Shown one piece after another: positions 1 through 10,140 of a stretch of 64,000 nucleotides of DNA. The DNA is taken from positions 62,001-126,000 of the forward strand of contig NZ_LQIS01000002.1 of assembly GCF_001499905.1 (NCBI RefSeq), read 5' to 3'. Position 1 is the first letter of the stretch. Every line of letters starts with the position of its first letter. A program made the translations under genes and the position numbers. Under the pieces are notes generated by a model, which did not search any database, was not told the DNA's origin, and was given only the letters and a program-made list of their open reading frames with translations. The stretch is from Mycobacterium sp. GA-1285 (GTDB lineage Bacteria; Actinomycetota; Actinomycetes; Mycobacteriales; Mycobacteriaceae).

Positions 1-559
1 CGCTGATCGCGAGCTGCTTGTCGAAGGTCGGCGAATTCGTCATCACCCGGTACTGGCTGCCGTGGTGGATGACCTGTTCACCGTCGATGTACTCGACGAT
101 CGCGCTGTCGCCGCTCGCATCGGACATCGCCAGGTGCAGCGTCGCCATCCTCTCCTCGCCGGGCACCTCGGCGGTGGCCACCCGCAACGGGGTCGCGCTC
201 AGCGCCTGCACGGCCTCGGCGACCGTCGCGAAGTTGTCGAGCACGTACTGGCCCCAAAGGGCCAACGAGACCGCGGGGCCAGCGGCGGTCTCCGCGGGAT
301 ACTGCGACTCGGCAAGCCACAGGAGGTTGACCACGAGGCCCGCCTCGTTCACGCCATCGGTCGTACTGACGTCGTAGCCGGTCGCGACCACACTGCCGTA
401 CTTCGACGTCCACTGCGCGGAGCCGTGGCCGGCCTGACCGGTTCGGCGGACACCCCTCGGCAGCGCCCACAGATTCGTCTGGATCTCCGATTTCCAGTCC
501 ATCGAACGACCGGTGATGTTGCGGTTGTCAGTTCCGAGATAGACGACACGGGTGCACAC
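1..559 (-). CDS. Choloylglycine hydrolase / penicillin V acylase family protein (3' end cut by window)
   Basis: This is an N-terminal-nucleophile amidohydrolase of the linear amide C-N hydrolase family (bile-salt hydrolases, penicillin V acylases). Read leftwards from a GTG at 559, the protein begins MCTRVVYLG, which puts the family's catalytic Cys at residue 2 where removal of Met exposes it. A family-like stretch NITGRSMDW follows, then GVNEAGLVVNLLW. About 186 codons are visible and the rest lies left of the window. An in-frame TGA lies seven codons upstream, so the GTG is the only sensible start. It sits 21 bp after the stop of the membrane protein gene at 581 and probably shares its transcript. 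No signal peptide is seen. The substrate cannot be told from sequence; acyl-homoserine lactones or other amides are possible. Confidence 0.85.
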   Translation of the reverse strand, partial: MCTRVVYLGTDNRNITGRSMDWKSEIQTNLWALPRGVRRTGQAGHGSAQWTSKYGSVVATGYDVSTTDGVNEAGLVVNLLWLAESQYPAETAAGPAVSLALWGQYVLDNFATVAEAVQALSATPLRVATAEVPGEERMATLHLAMSDASGDSAIVEYIDGEQVIHHGSQYRVMTNSPTFDKQLAIS

Positions 560-580
560 GCTGAGCCATCGTATGAGGTG

Positions 581-1033
581 TCAGGTGGTGCAGGCCTTTG
601 ACAGCTCGGCGAGTTTGCGCCGTAGCTGCGTGTCGAGCGCCGACATCTCGTAATAGATCTGCGGAGCGGGGGCACCCGGTGCGCGGGATTCGGTTTCCCC
701 GCGCGCCTGCGGCATCTTCTGAACGAACAGTCCGGCGAGATCGGCGACTTCCACCGCGGTGAACCGCAGCTCGGGGGTGTCGATCTTGCGCGCGCGCTCG
801 GAGAGGCCGTCAGCCCATTCCCGGTATGCCAGCTCCTCGGCCGCAGTCGGCGGACCCTCGGCGCCCTCGCTCTTCGCGCTGATCAACTCGTTCTGCTGCT
901 TGTTGTATTCGAGGAAGTCGAGGACCGGACGGCATTCCTGGGGCGGTTGCTGCAGTTGGCTGTAGACCAGCGCCACGATCGCGATCACCACGACGGCGAT
1001 CGCCACCCACCATCGCCGATCAAGTTTCCTCAC
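581..1033 (-). CDS. Membrane-anchored hypothetical protein
   Basis: This 150-residue protein is not assigned to a family. It has one N-terminal membrane helix (about residues 8-26, WWVAIAVVVIAIVALVY) preceded by the positive stretch MRKLDRR. The rest is a soluble, charged, mostly helical domain with a conserved-looking Cys after the helix (QECRPVL) and a second Cys near the C-terminus. It therefore looks like a type II protein with its bulk outside the cytoplasm. I chose the GTG at 1033 because a TAGAGT -10 element (1041-1046, minus strand) lies 7 nt upstream, fitting leaderless transcription. An ATG at 1075 would add 14 residues. It is upstream of the choloylglycine-hydrolase gene and divergent from leuA. 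Confidence 0.7.
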   Translation of the reverse strand: MRKLDRRWWVAIAVVVIAIVALVYSQLQQPPQECRPVLDFLEYNKQQNELISAKSEGAEGPPTAAEELAYREWADGLSERARKIDTPELRFTAVEVADLAGLFVQKMPQARGETESRAPGAPAPQIYYEMSALDTQLRRKLAELSKACTT

Positions 1034-1047
1034 CGCCGCAACTCTAG

Positions 1048-3132
<2,085 letters not shown>

Positions 3133-3256
3133 CCCCTGGGTTGGACGCGCCGCTTCCATACGCAAGTAGCCGACATGCTTGTGTGCACTCGGTGCGGTGC
3201 ATAGCTTCGGAGTTCCAGGGCCGAGATCCGCGGCCTGGCAGTCCGAAGGAGGCAAA

Positions 3257-3562
3257 ATGACCACTGCGCACTGGGGGACATTCACCCTCAACACGCCTCA
3301 TTGGAACGCGCTGAAGTTCATCGACCCGCTCATGAGGCAGAACAGGGAAGCGCCGTATACGTTGTTCGACCCGGGCGACGACAACGACTACCAGATCATC
3401 GGTCGGCCGGCTGGCACGGATTTGATTGTCACGGTGGTGTGCGTTCCGGTCGAGGCCCACAAGACCTGGGTTAGCGTGATCGTGTGCGGGTCGGACAGTC
3501 ATGTTGCCGAGCGCGAACGAAATTCGTTGCGCCAGAAGATTATCGACCTTCGGCTCAACTGA
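3257..3562 (+). CDS. Hypothetical protein
   Basis: This 101-residue cytoplasmic protein of unknown function starts MTTAHWGTFTLNTPHW. It has no signal peptide, membrane segment or recognised motif. The start at 3257 is preceded at ideal spacing by a strong ribosome site, AAGGAGG (3246-3252), which favours a real gene; a longer frame to 3179 has no such support. It sits alone between leuA and the convergent exonuclease gene, whose stop is only 4 bp away. Confidence 0.65.
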   Translation: MTTAHWGTFTLNTPHWNALKFIDPLMRQNREAPYTLFDPGDDNDYQIIGRPAGTDLIVTVVCVPVEAHKTWVSVIVCGSDSHVAERERNSLRQKIIDLRLN

Positions 3563-3566
3563 CCCG

Positions 3567-4607
3567 TCAGAACAGCGCGAACTGGTCGCCGGTGACGGTG
3601 GTGTCGATGAACTCCTCGACGCCGGTGCCGCGAACGACGCGGTCGAGTGCGCACATGAAGTCGGTGTCGGGCACCAGCGGGACACCTAGTTCCTTGGCGT
3701 GGTAGCCCTTGCCTTGGGCCGGGTCGGCGTCGTTGCAGACGACCAGCGAGGTTTCGGTGTCGACGGTGTCGGTGTAGGCCAGCCCGACGTCCAGGATCCG
3801 TTCGATGAGCTCTTCGTGGGTGCGCTGGACCTCGGCTGACAGGCCGATCCGCATGCCCTGCACGAGCGGGCGCCCGGCAACGAATCGGCCGGGATTGAGG
3901 TAGGGACACGGAACGCGCGACGCGACCGCCTTGAGCGGGCGCAGCTCGTCGTGGGTGACGACGCCGTTGGGCCACCGCCTGCGCGATACCGGGTGCACTG
4001 GTAGCCAGACCTTGCGTTCGCGGGCGCGCACCAGCACCGGCTTGAGGATCTGGGCGAGCACGAGGGCGTCGTCGAGGGCGTCGTGCGGCCGTATCTGGCT
4101 GATCCCCCAGTGCGTGGCGAGCGTCTCGAGCCGCAGGTTCTCCGTGCCCAGGTCCAGCCTGCGAGCCAGCTCGACGGTGCACATCACGGTGTCGGTAGGT
4201 AGCTGGCGGTTCGCCAGCTCGGCCTCGGCCGCCAGGAACGAGTAATCGAAGCCGACGTTGTGCGCGACCAGGGTGCGGCCGTCGAGCAGCTCGACGAGGT
4301 GGTCGACGATGTCGGCGAAGGTGGGTTGCCCCTCCAGCATCTCGGCCGTCAGACCGTGCACGTGCGTCGGGCCGGGATCGACGCCCGGATCGAGCAGGCT
4401 GTAGAGGCTCCGTTCGACGTTGCCGTCGTCGCCGAGGGCGAGTGCGGCGATGCTGACGATGCGGGCCTGCCCCGGCCGGAAACCCGACGTCTCCACATCG
4501 ACGACCGCCCAGCCCGGTCCGGTGTGCTCCGCCGGCCGGCCCCAGCGCGGCCGGTTGTCGGCGTCAGAGCTACTCGGCCGGTGACCTCCGGCGTCCGTCT
4601 GGCCCAC
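3567..4607 (-). CDS. DEDDh 3'-5' exonuclease with C-terminal BRCT domain (DnaQ-like)
   Basis: This is a DNA polymerase III epsilon-like exonuclease. The 346-residue product carries the ExoI motif VVDVETSG (D37, E39), ExoII VAHNVGFD and ExoIII HDALDDA, so all DEDDh metal ligands are visible in the first 200 residues. The C-terminal part (about 245-346), including the stretches LVQGMRIGLSA and SLVVCNDADPAQGKG, fits a BRCT domain. It corresponds to the gene beside leuA in M. tuberculosis (Rv3711c, annotated dnaQ). Mycobacterial replication fidelity is known to rest mainly on the DnaE1 PHP exonuclease, so this protein more likely serves repair than replisome proofreading. It is divergent from murT, with 83 bp between starts. 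Confidence 0.88.
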   Translation of the reverse strand: MGQTDAGGHRPSSSDADNRPRWGRPAEHTGPGWAVVDVETSGFRPGQARIVSIAALALGDDGNVERSLYSLLDPGVDPGPTHVHGLTAEMLEGQPTFADIVDHLVELLDGRTLVAHNVGFDYSFLAAEAELANRQLPTDTVMCTVELARRLDLGTENLRLETLATHWGISQIRPHDALDDALVLAQILKPVLVRARERKVWLPVHPVSRRRWPNGVVTHDELRPLKAVASRVPCPYLNPGRFVAGRPLVQGMRIGLSAEVQRTHEELIERILDVGLAYTDTVDTETSLVVCNDADPAQGKGYHAKELGVPLVPDTDFMCALDRVVRGTGVEEFIDTTVTGDQFALF

Positions 4608-4678
4608 TTCGTCAGGATCGCACGGTGCTGTGACAAAGCCGGGACCTCGCCGAATCGCCCGCGAGCGTGTCGGCTACC

Positions 4679-4690
4679 TAAACTGCCGGG
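4679..4690 (+). promoter_or_regulatory. Leaderless promoter element of murT
   Basis: TAAACT at 4679-4684 is a -10 hexamer followed by 6 nt and then the GTG start of murT at 4691. This puts the predicted transcript start on the GTG. No ribosome-binding site is seen, consistent with a leaderless mRNA. Confidence 0.55.
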
Positions 4691-5917
4691 GTGGTCACGA
4701 CACGTGGGCGGCTCGCCCTCGCCGCCGGCGCGAGCGCACGTTGGGCGTCGCGGGTCACCGGCCGCGGGGCGGGGGCGATGATCGGCGGGCTGGTCGCGCT
4801 GGCGCTCGACAAGTCCCTGCTGCGCCAGCTCGGCGCGGGCCGTCGCACGGTGGTGGTCACCGGCACCAACGGCAAGTCGACGACCACCCGGATGATCGCC
4901 GCGGCGCTGCGCACGATGGGACCGGTCGCCACCAACGACACCGGCGCGAACATGGACGCCGGCCTGGTGGCCGCGCTGGCCGCCGCGCGGGAGGCACCCC
5001 TGGCCGCGCTCGAGGTCGACGAGATGCACGTGCCCCATGTGGCCGAGGCGGTCGACCCGGAGGTGATCGTGCTGCTGAACCTGTCGCGCGATCAGCTGGA
5101 CCGCGTCGGGGAGATCAACCACATCGAGCGCACCCTGCGCGCCGGGCTGGCTCGTCACCCGTCGGCCGTCGTGGTCGCCAACTGTGACGACGTGCTGATG
5201 ACCTCGGCCGCATACGACAGCCGCAACGTGGTGTGGGTCGCCGCGGGCGGAAGCTGGGCCAACGACTCGGTGAGCTGTCCCCGGTCCGGCGAGATCATCC
5301 TGCGCGACGGCCGCGACTGGCGTTCCACCGGAACCGATTTCAAGCGTCCCAGTCCGCACTGGTGGTTCGACGACACCAACATCTATGGGCCGGAGGGGTT
5401 TTCGTTACCGATGACGCTGTCGTTGCCCGGCGCCGTCAACCGCGGAAACGCCGCGCACGCCGTGGCCGCGGCGGTCGCTTTAGGCGCCGATCCGGCGGCG
5501 GCGGTGGCCGCGGTGTCCGGTGTCGACGAGGTCGCCGGACGCTATCGGACTGTGCGCCTCGGCGAGCACACCGCACGGGTGCTGCTGGCGAAGAACCCGG
5601 CGGGTTGGCAGGAAGCGTTGTCGATGGTCGACAAACATGGTGCGGGCGTGGTGATCTCGGTCAACGGCCAGGTGCCCGACGGTGAAGACCTGTCGTGGTT
5701 GTGGGATGTCCGCTTCGAGCACTTCGAGGACACCCACGTAGTGGCCGCCGGCGAGCGGGGTACCGACCTCGCGGTGCGTCTGGGTTACGCGGGTGTGAAG
5801 CACACGTTGGTGCACGACACCCTCGCGGCGATCGCGTCGTGCCCACCGGGACACGTCGAGGTGATCGCCAACTACACCGCGTTTCTGCAGTTGAACAGGC
5901 GGCTGCCCGATGCGTGA
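4691..5917 (+). CDS. murT: Lipid II isoglutaminyl synthase, Mur-ligase-like subunit MurT
   Basis: With GatD it amidates the alpha-carboxyl of D-Glu in lipid II to D-isoglutamine, using ammonia released by GatD, on the inner face of the membrane. The 408-residue protein has the Mur ligase P-loop VVTGTNGKSTTT (about 55-66), the central LEVDEMH and LLNLSRDQLDR motifs, and a C-terminal DUF1727-type domain. Only one Cys (SCPRSG) remains where the Staphylococcus aureus enzyme has a four-Cys zinc ribbon, so this copy appears to lack that zinc site. It overlaps gatD by 8 bp, implying translational coupling. The GTG start is set by the -10 element 6 nt upstream. Confidence 0.92.
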   Translation: MVTTRGRLALAAGASARWASRVTGRGAGAMIGGLVALALDKSLLRQLGAGRRTVVVTGTNGKSTTTRMIAAALRTMGPVATNDTGANMDAGLVAALAAAREAPLAALEVDEMHVPHVAEAVDPEVIVLLNLSRDQLDRVGEINHIERTLRAGLARHPSAVVVANCDDVLMTSAAYDSRNVVWVAAGGSWANDSVSCPRSGEIILRDGRDWRSTGTDFKRPSPHWWFDDTNIYGPEGFSLPMTLSLPGAVNRGNAAHAVAAAVALGADPAAAVAAVSGVDEVAGRYRTVRLGEHTARVLLAKNPAGWQEALSMVDKHGAGVVISVNGQVPDGEDLSWLWDVRFEHFEDTHVVAAGERGTDLAVRLGYAGVKHTLVHDTLAAIASCPPGHVEVIANYTAFLQLNRRLPDA

Positions 5918-6626
5918 GTCGGCGGTGCGGATCGGCCTGGTGCTGCCCGATGTGATGGGCACCTACGGTGACGGCGGTAACTCCGTGGTGCTGCGACAAC
6001 GCCTGCGGCTCCGGGGGTTTGACGCCGAGATCGTGGAGATCACCCTGGACGACCCGGTGCCGTCGGAGCTCGACCTGTACACGCTGGGCGGCGCGGAGGA
6101 CTACGCGCAGCGCCTGGCCACCAAACACCTGCTGCGCTATCCCGGTTTACAGCAGGCCGCCGCGCGGGGCGCGCCGGTGCTGGCGATCTGCGCGGCGATT
6201 CAGGTGCTCGGCCACTGGTACGAGACCTCGTCGGGGGAACGCGTCGACGGCGTCGGCCTACTCGACGTCACGACCGCACCGCAGGACAAGCGCACGATCG
6301 GCGAGGTGGTGTCCCAGCCACTGCTGGCCAGTCTGTCGCAGCGGCTGACGGGATTCGAAAACCACCGCGGCGGAACGGTTCTGGGCGCCGACGCGCGCCC
6401 GCTCGCGAAAGTCGTCAAGGGCGCGGGCAACCGCGAGGGCGACGGTTTCGACGGCGCGGTACAAGGCAGCGTCGTCGCCACCTATCTGCACGGACCGTGC
6501 CTGGCCCGCAATCCCGAGCTGGCCGACCACCTGCTGGGCCAAGTGGTCGGTGGGTTGGCGCCCCTGGAGCTGCCCGAGGTCGACCAGCTGCGCCGCGAAC
6601 GCCTGGCCGCACCCCGGCGAGCCTGA
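5910..6626 (+). CDS. gatD: Lipid II isoglutaminyl synthase, glutamine amidotransferase subunit GatD
   Basis: It hydrolyses glutamine and passes ammonia to MurT for lipid II amidation. The 238-residue class I-type glutaminase has its nucleophile in LAICAAIQVLG (C94) and the catalytic His in VATYLHGPCLARNP near the C-terminus. The GDGGN loop near the N-terminus is typical of GatD/CobQ-like proteins. The start ATG lies inside the end of murT, and together they form a two-gene operon, as in other Gram-positive bacteria. A hypothetical gene follows 1 bp after the stop and may be co-transcribed. Confidence 0.92.
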   Translation: MRESAVRIGLVLPDVMGTYGDGGNSVVLRQRLRLRGFDAEIVEITLDDPVPSELDLYTLGGAEDYAQRLATKHLLRYPGLQQAAARGAPVLAICAAIQVLGHWYETSSGERVDGVGLLDVTTAPQDKRTIGEVVSQPLLASLSQRLTGFENHRGGTVLGADARPLAKVVKGAGNREGDGFDGAVQGSVVATYLHGPCLARNPELADHLLGQVVGGLAPLELPEVDQLRRERLAAPRRA

Positions 6627-6627
6627 G

Positions 6628-7308
6628 ATGTCCGACGACTTCCCCGTTCAGGTCGGCGACACGGCCACCGTGGCAATGCTCAGCCTGTGCGCCGGCGGAC
6701 TGGTCCGCACGTGGACGGACACGGGCCCGTCCCGGCTGTGGTCGGTGACCGAACCGCAGCGTCTGCTGGCGCTGCAGGGCACCGGAACGATTGCCCGGAC
6801 GCTGCGGGAGGAGGGGCGGTTTCGCGAAGTCGGCTGGCTGTCGGAGGACAGTGGCACGCTGATGCTCCCGTCGCGGTTTCCGCAGCAGTCGACCGACGAA
6901 CGATTCGAAGCCGGTGCCGATCTGGTCAGTCTCGGCCCGGCGACAGAGCCCGCCGAATCGTGGCCCGACGACGTGCGGTTGCTGCTGGCACAAGCGATCC
7001 GCCATTGCATCGCCAGCAACGAGTTCCTCCTCGTCGAGGTGGGTGGATGGGATGCGCCGACGGAACCGTACTGCCTGTTCATGCTCACAAGCGAGGACGA
7101 TGGCGTGCTCAGCGTCATCGAGGCCGCTCCGCCGCCACACGGCTCCGAGATCTGGGACCCGCACATCGTCGGCGGACAGCAGGGCGCCACGCTGAGTGCG
7201 CCCGCGAACGAGGACACGATCGACGTCGCACCCCTCATCATGATCGAGGCGGTCGCTACGTGGGGAGTGTCGCCGTGGGACCTGGCGCTGACGTTCGGCA
7301 GACGCTGA
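6628..7308 (+). CDS. Conserved hypothetical protein downstream of gatD
   Basis: The 226-residue protein begins MSDDFPVQVGDTATVAML. It is soluble and acidic, without signal or membrane segments, and has a helical C-terminal half (IDVAPLIMIEAVATWGVSPWDLALTF). The overall look resembles the TY-chaperone/YbjN-like proteins common in actinobacteria, but I cannot assign it firmly. The ATG at 6628 overlaps the TGA of gatD closely (TGAGATG), so it probably belongs to the murT-gatD transcript. A longer in-frame start at 6550 would lie wholly inside gatD and is less likely. Confidence 0.75.
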   Translation: MSDDFPVQVGDTATVAMLSLCAGGLVRTWTDTGPSRLWSVTEPQRLLALQGTGTIARTLREEGRFREVGWLSEDSGTLMLPSRFPQQSTDERFEAGADLVSLGPATEPAESWPDDVRLLLAQAIRHCIASNEFLLVEVGGWDAPTEPYCLFMLTSEDDGVLSVIEAAPPPHGSEIWDPHIVGGQQGATLSAPANEDTIDVAPLIMIEAVATWGVSPWDLALTFGRR

Positions 7309-7337
7309 CTCTGCCGATGCACCGCGGTGCGTCGCGG

Positions 7338-7736
7338 TTACAGACCGAGGTCGCGCAGGAAATCCGGCTTGTACGCCTCGAGGATGACGTAGCGCGGATC
7401 TGGGACGGGCACCTCCGGCGCATCGTCGGGCACCTCCTGCCCGCTGACCGGGTCCACCCACTCCTGGCTCGCGGCGTCCCACCGGCTGACCGTGTACTGG
7501 GCGGTGACGTCGTCGTCGGCCACCAACCCGCGCACCGTGCGCTCGGCCTCCTGCGCGTCGGCCAAAGTCGCGGTGTACAACTGGATGCGGTCGCCGTCGC
7601 GGGTCACCGTGACCCGCGAACCGAGCCTCTCGCGTGCGGCGTCGTCCACGTCCAGCGTGCGCAGCTTCTCCCAGAACGAGAGCCGATGCTCGGGGCTGCC
7701 GAGTTCCACCTCGACCTTGAACTCCTCGTCCGCCAT
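7338..7736 (-). CDS. Conserved hypothetical protein in recR operon
   Basis: This is a 132-residue acidic cytoplasmic protein. Visible segments are a short N-terminal EEFKVEVELGSPEHR, a middle RVTVTRDGDRIQLYTATLADAQEAERTV that looks like an alpha/beta fold, and a Pro-rich C-terminal part ending DPRYVILEAYKPDFLRDLGL. I do not recognise a family. It starts 12 bp after the recR stop, so it is the last gene of an ebfC-recR-hypothetical operon. The context does not prove a DNA-repair role. Confidence 0.75.
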   Translation of the reverse strand: MADEEFKVEVELGSPEHRLSFWEKLRTLDVDDAARERLGSRVTVTRDGDRIQLYTATLADAQEAERTVRGLVADDDVTAQYTVSRWDAASQEWVDPVSGQEVPDDAPEVPVPDPRYVILEAYKPDFLRDLGL

Positions 7737-7748
7737 GCGTGTCCTTTC

Positions 7749-8360
7749 TCAAGCCATCGCGCGCCGGCCCGCCAGCGCGCGGCCCAGTGTGAGCTCGTCG
7801 GCGAACTCCAGGTCACCACCCATCGGTAGGCCTGACGCGATCCGGGTCACGGTCAGGCCCGGGATGTCGCGCAGCATGCGCACCAGGTAGGTCGCCGTCG
7901 CCTCGCCCTCGGTGTTGGGGTCGGTCGCGATGATGACCTCGGTGACGTCCACCCCATCCACCCGCTCACCAATCCTGTTGAGCAGCTCGCGGATTCGCAG
8001 TTGTTCGGGTCCGACCCCGGAGAGCGGATCCAAGGCGCCGCCCAGTACGTGGTAACGCCCGCGGAACTCCCGCGTGCGTTCGACGGCCTGTACGTCTTTC
8101 GGCTCCTCGACCACGCAGACCAGTGAGGCGTCCCGGCGGGGATCGCTGCAGATGCGGCAGCGGTCGTCGTCGGAGACGTTGCCGCACACCACGCAGAACT
8201 TGACACCGTCGCGCACTTTGTTGAGCACGGCGGTCAACCGGTCGATGTCGGGCGGCTCCACCGACAGCAGGTGAAAGGCGATCCGCTGCGCGCTCTTGGG
8301 CCCGATGCCGGGCAGCTTGCCGAGCTCGTCGATCAGATCCTGAACGGGTCCCTCGAACAA
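7749..8360 (-). CDS. recR: Recombination mediator protein RecR
   Basis: RecR works with RecO/RecF to load RecA on gapped DNA. The 203-residue protein has the full architecture: helix-hairpin-helix ([19 protein letters not shown], 13-31), a four-Cys zinc finger (C56, C59, C68, C71), a Toprim domain ([11 protein letters not shown] onward), and the Walker-B-like C-terminal part with [14 protein letters not shown]. Translation begins at a TTG codon directly abutting the TAA stop of ebfC (TAA then TTG, no gap), so the two genes are tightly coupled. The ebfC-recR pairing is conserved widely in bacteria. Confidence 0.96.
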   Translation of the reverse strand: MFEGPVQDLIDELGKLPGIGPKSAQRIAFHLLSVEPPDIDRLTAVLNKVRDGVKFCVVCGNVSDDDRCRICSDPRRDASLVCVVEEPKDVQAVERTREFRGRYHVLGGALDPLSGVGPEQLRIRELLNRIGERVDGVDVTEVIIATDPNTEGEATATYLVRMLRDIPGLTVTRIASGLPMGGDLEFADELTLGRALAGRRAMA

Positions 8361-8693
8361 TTACATTCCCGGGATACCGAGATTGCCCATCCCGCCCGCG
8401 AGCGGTCCGAGCCGGTCGTGCGCGAGGATGGTGACCTGCTTGGCGGCGTCGGAGATGGCTCCGACGACAAGATCCTGCAGCGTTTCGACGTCTTCGGGGT
8501 CCACGACCTTCGGATCGATCGACACGGCCACCACCTCGCCACTGCCCCTCATCGTGACCTGCACCAAGCCGCCGCCGGCCTGACCGTGCACCTCGGCATT
8601 GGCCAGCGCCTCTTGGGCCTCCATCAGCTGTTGCTGGACCTGCTGGGCCTGCGCGAGCAGCGCGGACATATCGGGTTGGCCTTGCGGTTGCAT
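8361..8693 (-). CDS. ebfC: Nucleoid-associated protein of the YbaB/EbfC family
   Basis: This small (110 aa) dimeric DNA-binding protein of the YbaB/EbfC family is thought to coat the nucleoid and affect recombination or gene expression. The Gln-rich amphipathic N-terminus ([22 protein letters not shown]) leads to the core [20 protein letters not shown] and [14 protein letters not shown], typical of the family. It matches the gene in the same position in M. tuberculosis (Rv3716c). It is first in the operon with recR; the ATG at 8693 is the only reasonable start. Confidence 0.93.
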   Translation of the reverse strand: MQPQGQPDMSALLAQAQQVQQQLMEAQEALANAEVHGQAGGGLVQVTMRGSGEVVAVSIDPKVVDPEDVETLQDLVVGAISDAAKQVTILAHDRLGPLAGGMGNLGIPGM

Positions 8694-8795
8694 GAGTGGT
8701 CCCCTTGCGTCTCGGTTGCGGTCCGGTCTCGACTCGGTCTCTGTCGTGGGCTCGCGGCCGTTTGAGCTTTCAGCCTAGACGTCGTTGCGGTTACG

Positions 8796-9578
8796 GTGAC
8801 GGCCGTGCCTGCCCGCCTGCGTGTCGGCGCCACCGGAGCATTGCGCGGCTGTGCCGTGGTGGCCGCCGGACTACTCGTCGCCGCATCGACCCTCGTCAAC
8901 CCTGCCTTCGAAGCCGATGCCGCGCCCGCCAACATCGCGGGCAAGATCGTGTTCCTCGATCCGGGGCACAACGGCGCCAACGACGCCTCGATCAGCAGGC
9001 AGGTGCCCACCGGTCGCGGCGGCACCAAAGACTGCCAGGCCAGCGGCACCTCCACCGACGACGGCTACGCCGAGCACACGTTCGCCTGGGAGACCACGCT
9101 GCGGATCCGGCAGGCCCTGCACGCGCTGGGCGTGCGCACCGCCATGTCGCGCGGCGACGACACCGGCCTGGGTCCGTGCGTCGACGAGCGCGCCGCGCTG
9201 GCCAATTCGATCAAGCCCAACGCGATCGTGAGCATCCACGCCGACGGTGGCCCGCCGACCGGGCGCGGATTCCACGTCCTGTACTCGTCCCCGCCGCTCA
9301 ACGACGCGCAGGCGGGGCCGTCACCGCGGTTCGCCGCGATCATGCGCGACCAGTTGCAGGCCTCCGGTTTCGTGCCGTCGACCTACATCGGCTCCAACGG
9401 CCTGAACCCGCGGTCGGACATCGCGGGCCTCAACCTCGCCCAATACCCGTCGATCCTGGTCGAGCTGGGCAACATGAAGAACCCGGTCGACTCGGCGCTG
9501 ATGAAGACGCCGGAGGGCAGGCAGAAGTACGCCGACGCCGTCGTGCGCGGCATCGCGGGGTTCCTGGGCTCTGCGTGA
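8796..9578 (+). CDS. ami1: Secreted N-acetylmuramoyl-L-alanine amidase (Rv3717/Ami1 type)
   Basis: This zinc amidase (Amidase_3) cleaves the lactyl-amide bond between MurNAc and the stem peptide. The 260-residue precursor has a Sec signal (GCAVVAAGLLVAASTLV then ...DAAPA) and a catalytic domain from about residue 48. Metal and catalytic motifs are visible: FLDPGHNG (His), AEHTFAWE (Glu), SIHADGG (His) and ILVELGNM (catalytic Glu). It lacks any cell-wall-binding domain, as in Rv3717, whose structure is known. The GTG at 8796 gives a normal signal peptide; a nearby downstream GTG is possible. It is divergent from ebfC and convergent with the SRPBCC gene. Confidence 0.92.
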   Translation: MTAVPARLRVGATGALRGCAVVAAGLLVAASTLVNPAFEADAAPANIAGKIVFLDPGHNGANDASISRQVPTGRGGTKDCQASGTSTDDGYAEHTFAWETTLRIRQALHALGVRTAMSRGDDTGLGPCVDERAALANSIKPNAIVSIHADGGPPTGRGFHVLYSSPPLNDAQAGPSPRFAAIMRDQLQASGFVPSTYIGSNGLNPRSDIAGLNLAQYPSILVELGNMKNPVDSALMKTPEGRQKYADAVVRGIAGFLGSA

Positions 9579-9633
9579 CCCTTGACAGGTTGCGAGCACG
9601 CAGAAGGTGCTTGCGATCAACCGCTCAACGACG

Positions 9634-10071
9634 TCAGCCTTCGAGGTGCTTCTTGAGGTTCTCCAGCACCTCGGACTGGATTTTGCGCAGCCCCAGCGGC
9701 GCGAACGTCTTCTCGAAGAAGCCGCCGATCCCGCCGGCGCCCTGCCAGGACGTCTTAACAGTCACCGAGGACCCGGGACCCGCGGGTGCGACGGTCCAGT
9801 TGGTGATCATCGAGGAGTTGGCGTCCTTCTCGATGACGGTGTGACCGGCCACGTCGATCTCGGCCTTGACGTCGCGCACCCGCGACTTGGTCGCCTGCAG
9901 TTTCCAGCTGGCCACCGTGCCGGCGCCCTGCCCGCCCTCGATCACCTTGTAGTCGCTGTACTGCGGCGACAGAATCTTCGGGCGCACGTTCGCGTAGTCC
10001 GCGACGGCAGACAACACCGTCTCCGGCGACGCGTCGATCAAGACGGTGCTCGATGCGCTGACCTGTCCCAT
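9634..10071 (-). CDS. SRPBCC (START-like) family protein, Rv3718c type
   Basis: This 145-residue single-domain protein has the helix-grip fold of polyketide cyclase/START proteins and begins MGQVSASSTVLIDASPETVLSAVADYANV, the usual N-terminal strand and helix. It ends FAPLGLRKIQSEVLENLKKHL, the long C-terminal helix. Such proteins bind hydrophobic ligands; the ligand here is unknown. It sits back to back with the fatty-acid-modifying pair at 10141, as Rv3718c does with Rv3719 in M. tuberculosis, so a lipid-related role is plausible but inferred. The frame remains open upstream to 10686, but the ATG at 10071 matches the family length. Confidence 0.85.
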   Translation of the reverse strand: MGQVSASSTVLIDASPETVLSAVADYANVRPKILSPQYSDYKVIEGGQGAGTVASWKLQATKSRVRDVKAEIDVAGHTVIEKDANSSMITNWTVAPAGPGSSVTVKTSWQGAGGIGGFFEKTFAPLGLRKIQSEVLENLKKHLEG

Positions 10072-10128
10072 CGGTGCTCGCTCCTTGTATAGAAGTTCCG
10101 TGCGGTCGCATCGCCCGCGACCGCGGAC

Positions 10129-10140
10129 TAGCGTATATCC
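10129..10140 (+). promoter_or_regulatory. Leaderless promoter of the bfaA-bfaB pair
   Basis: TAGCGT at 10129-10134 lies exactly 6 nt before GTG 10141, so transcription should start on the GTG. No Shine-Dalgarno sequence is present. This element would drive both overlapping genes downstream. Confidence 0.55.

Noticed and set aside
78..470. Minus-strand frame inside the choloylglycine-hydrolase gene
   Set aside because: A different reading frame of the same strand; the frame from GTG 559 encodes the recognisable Ntn-hydrolase with Cys2.
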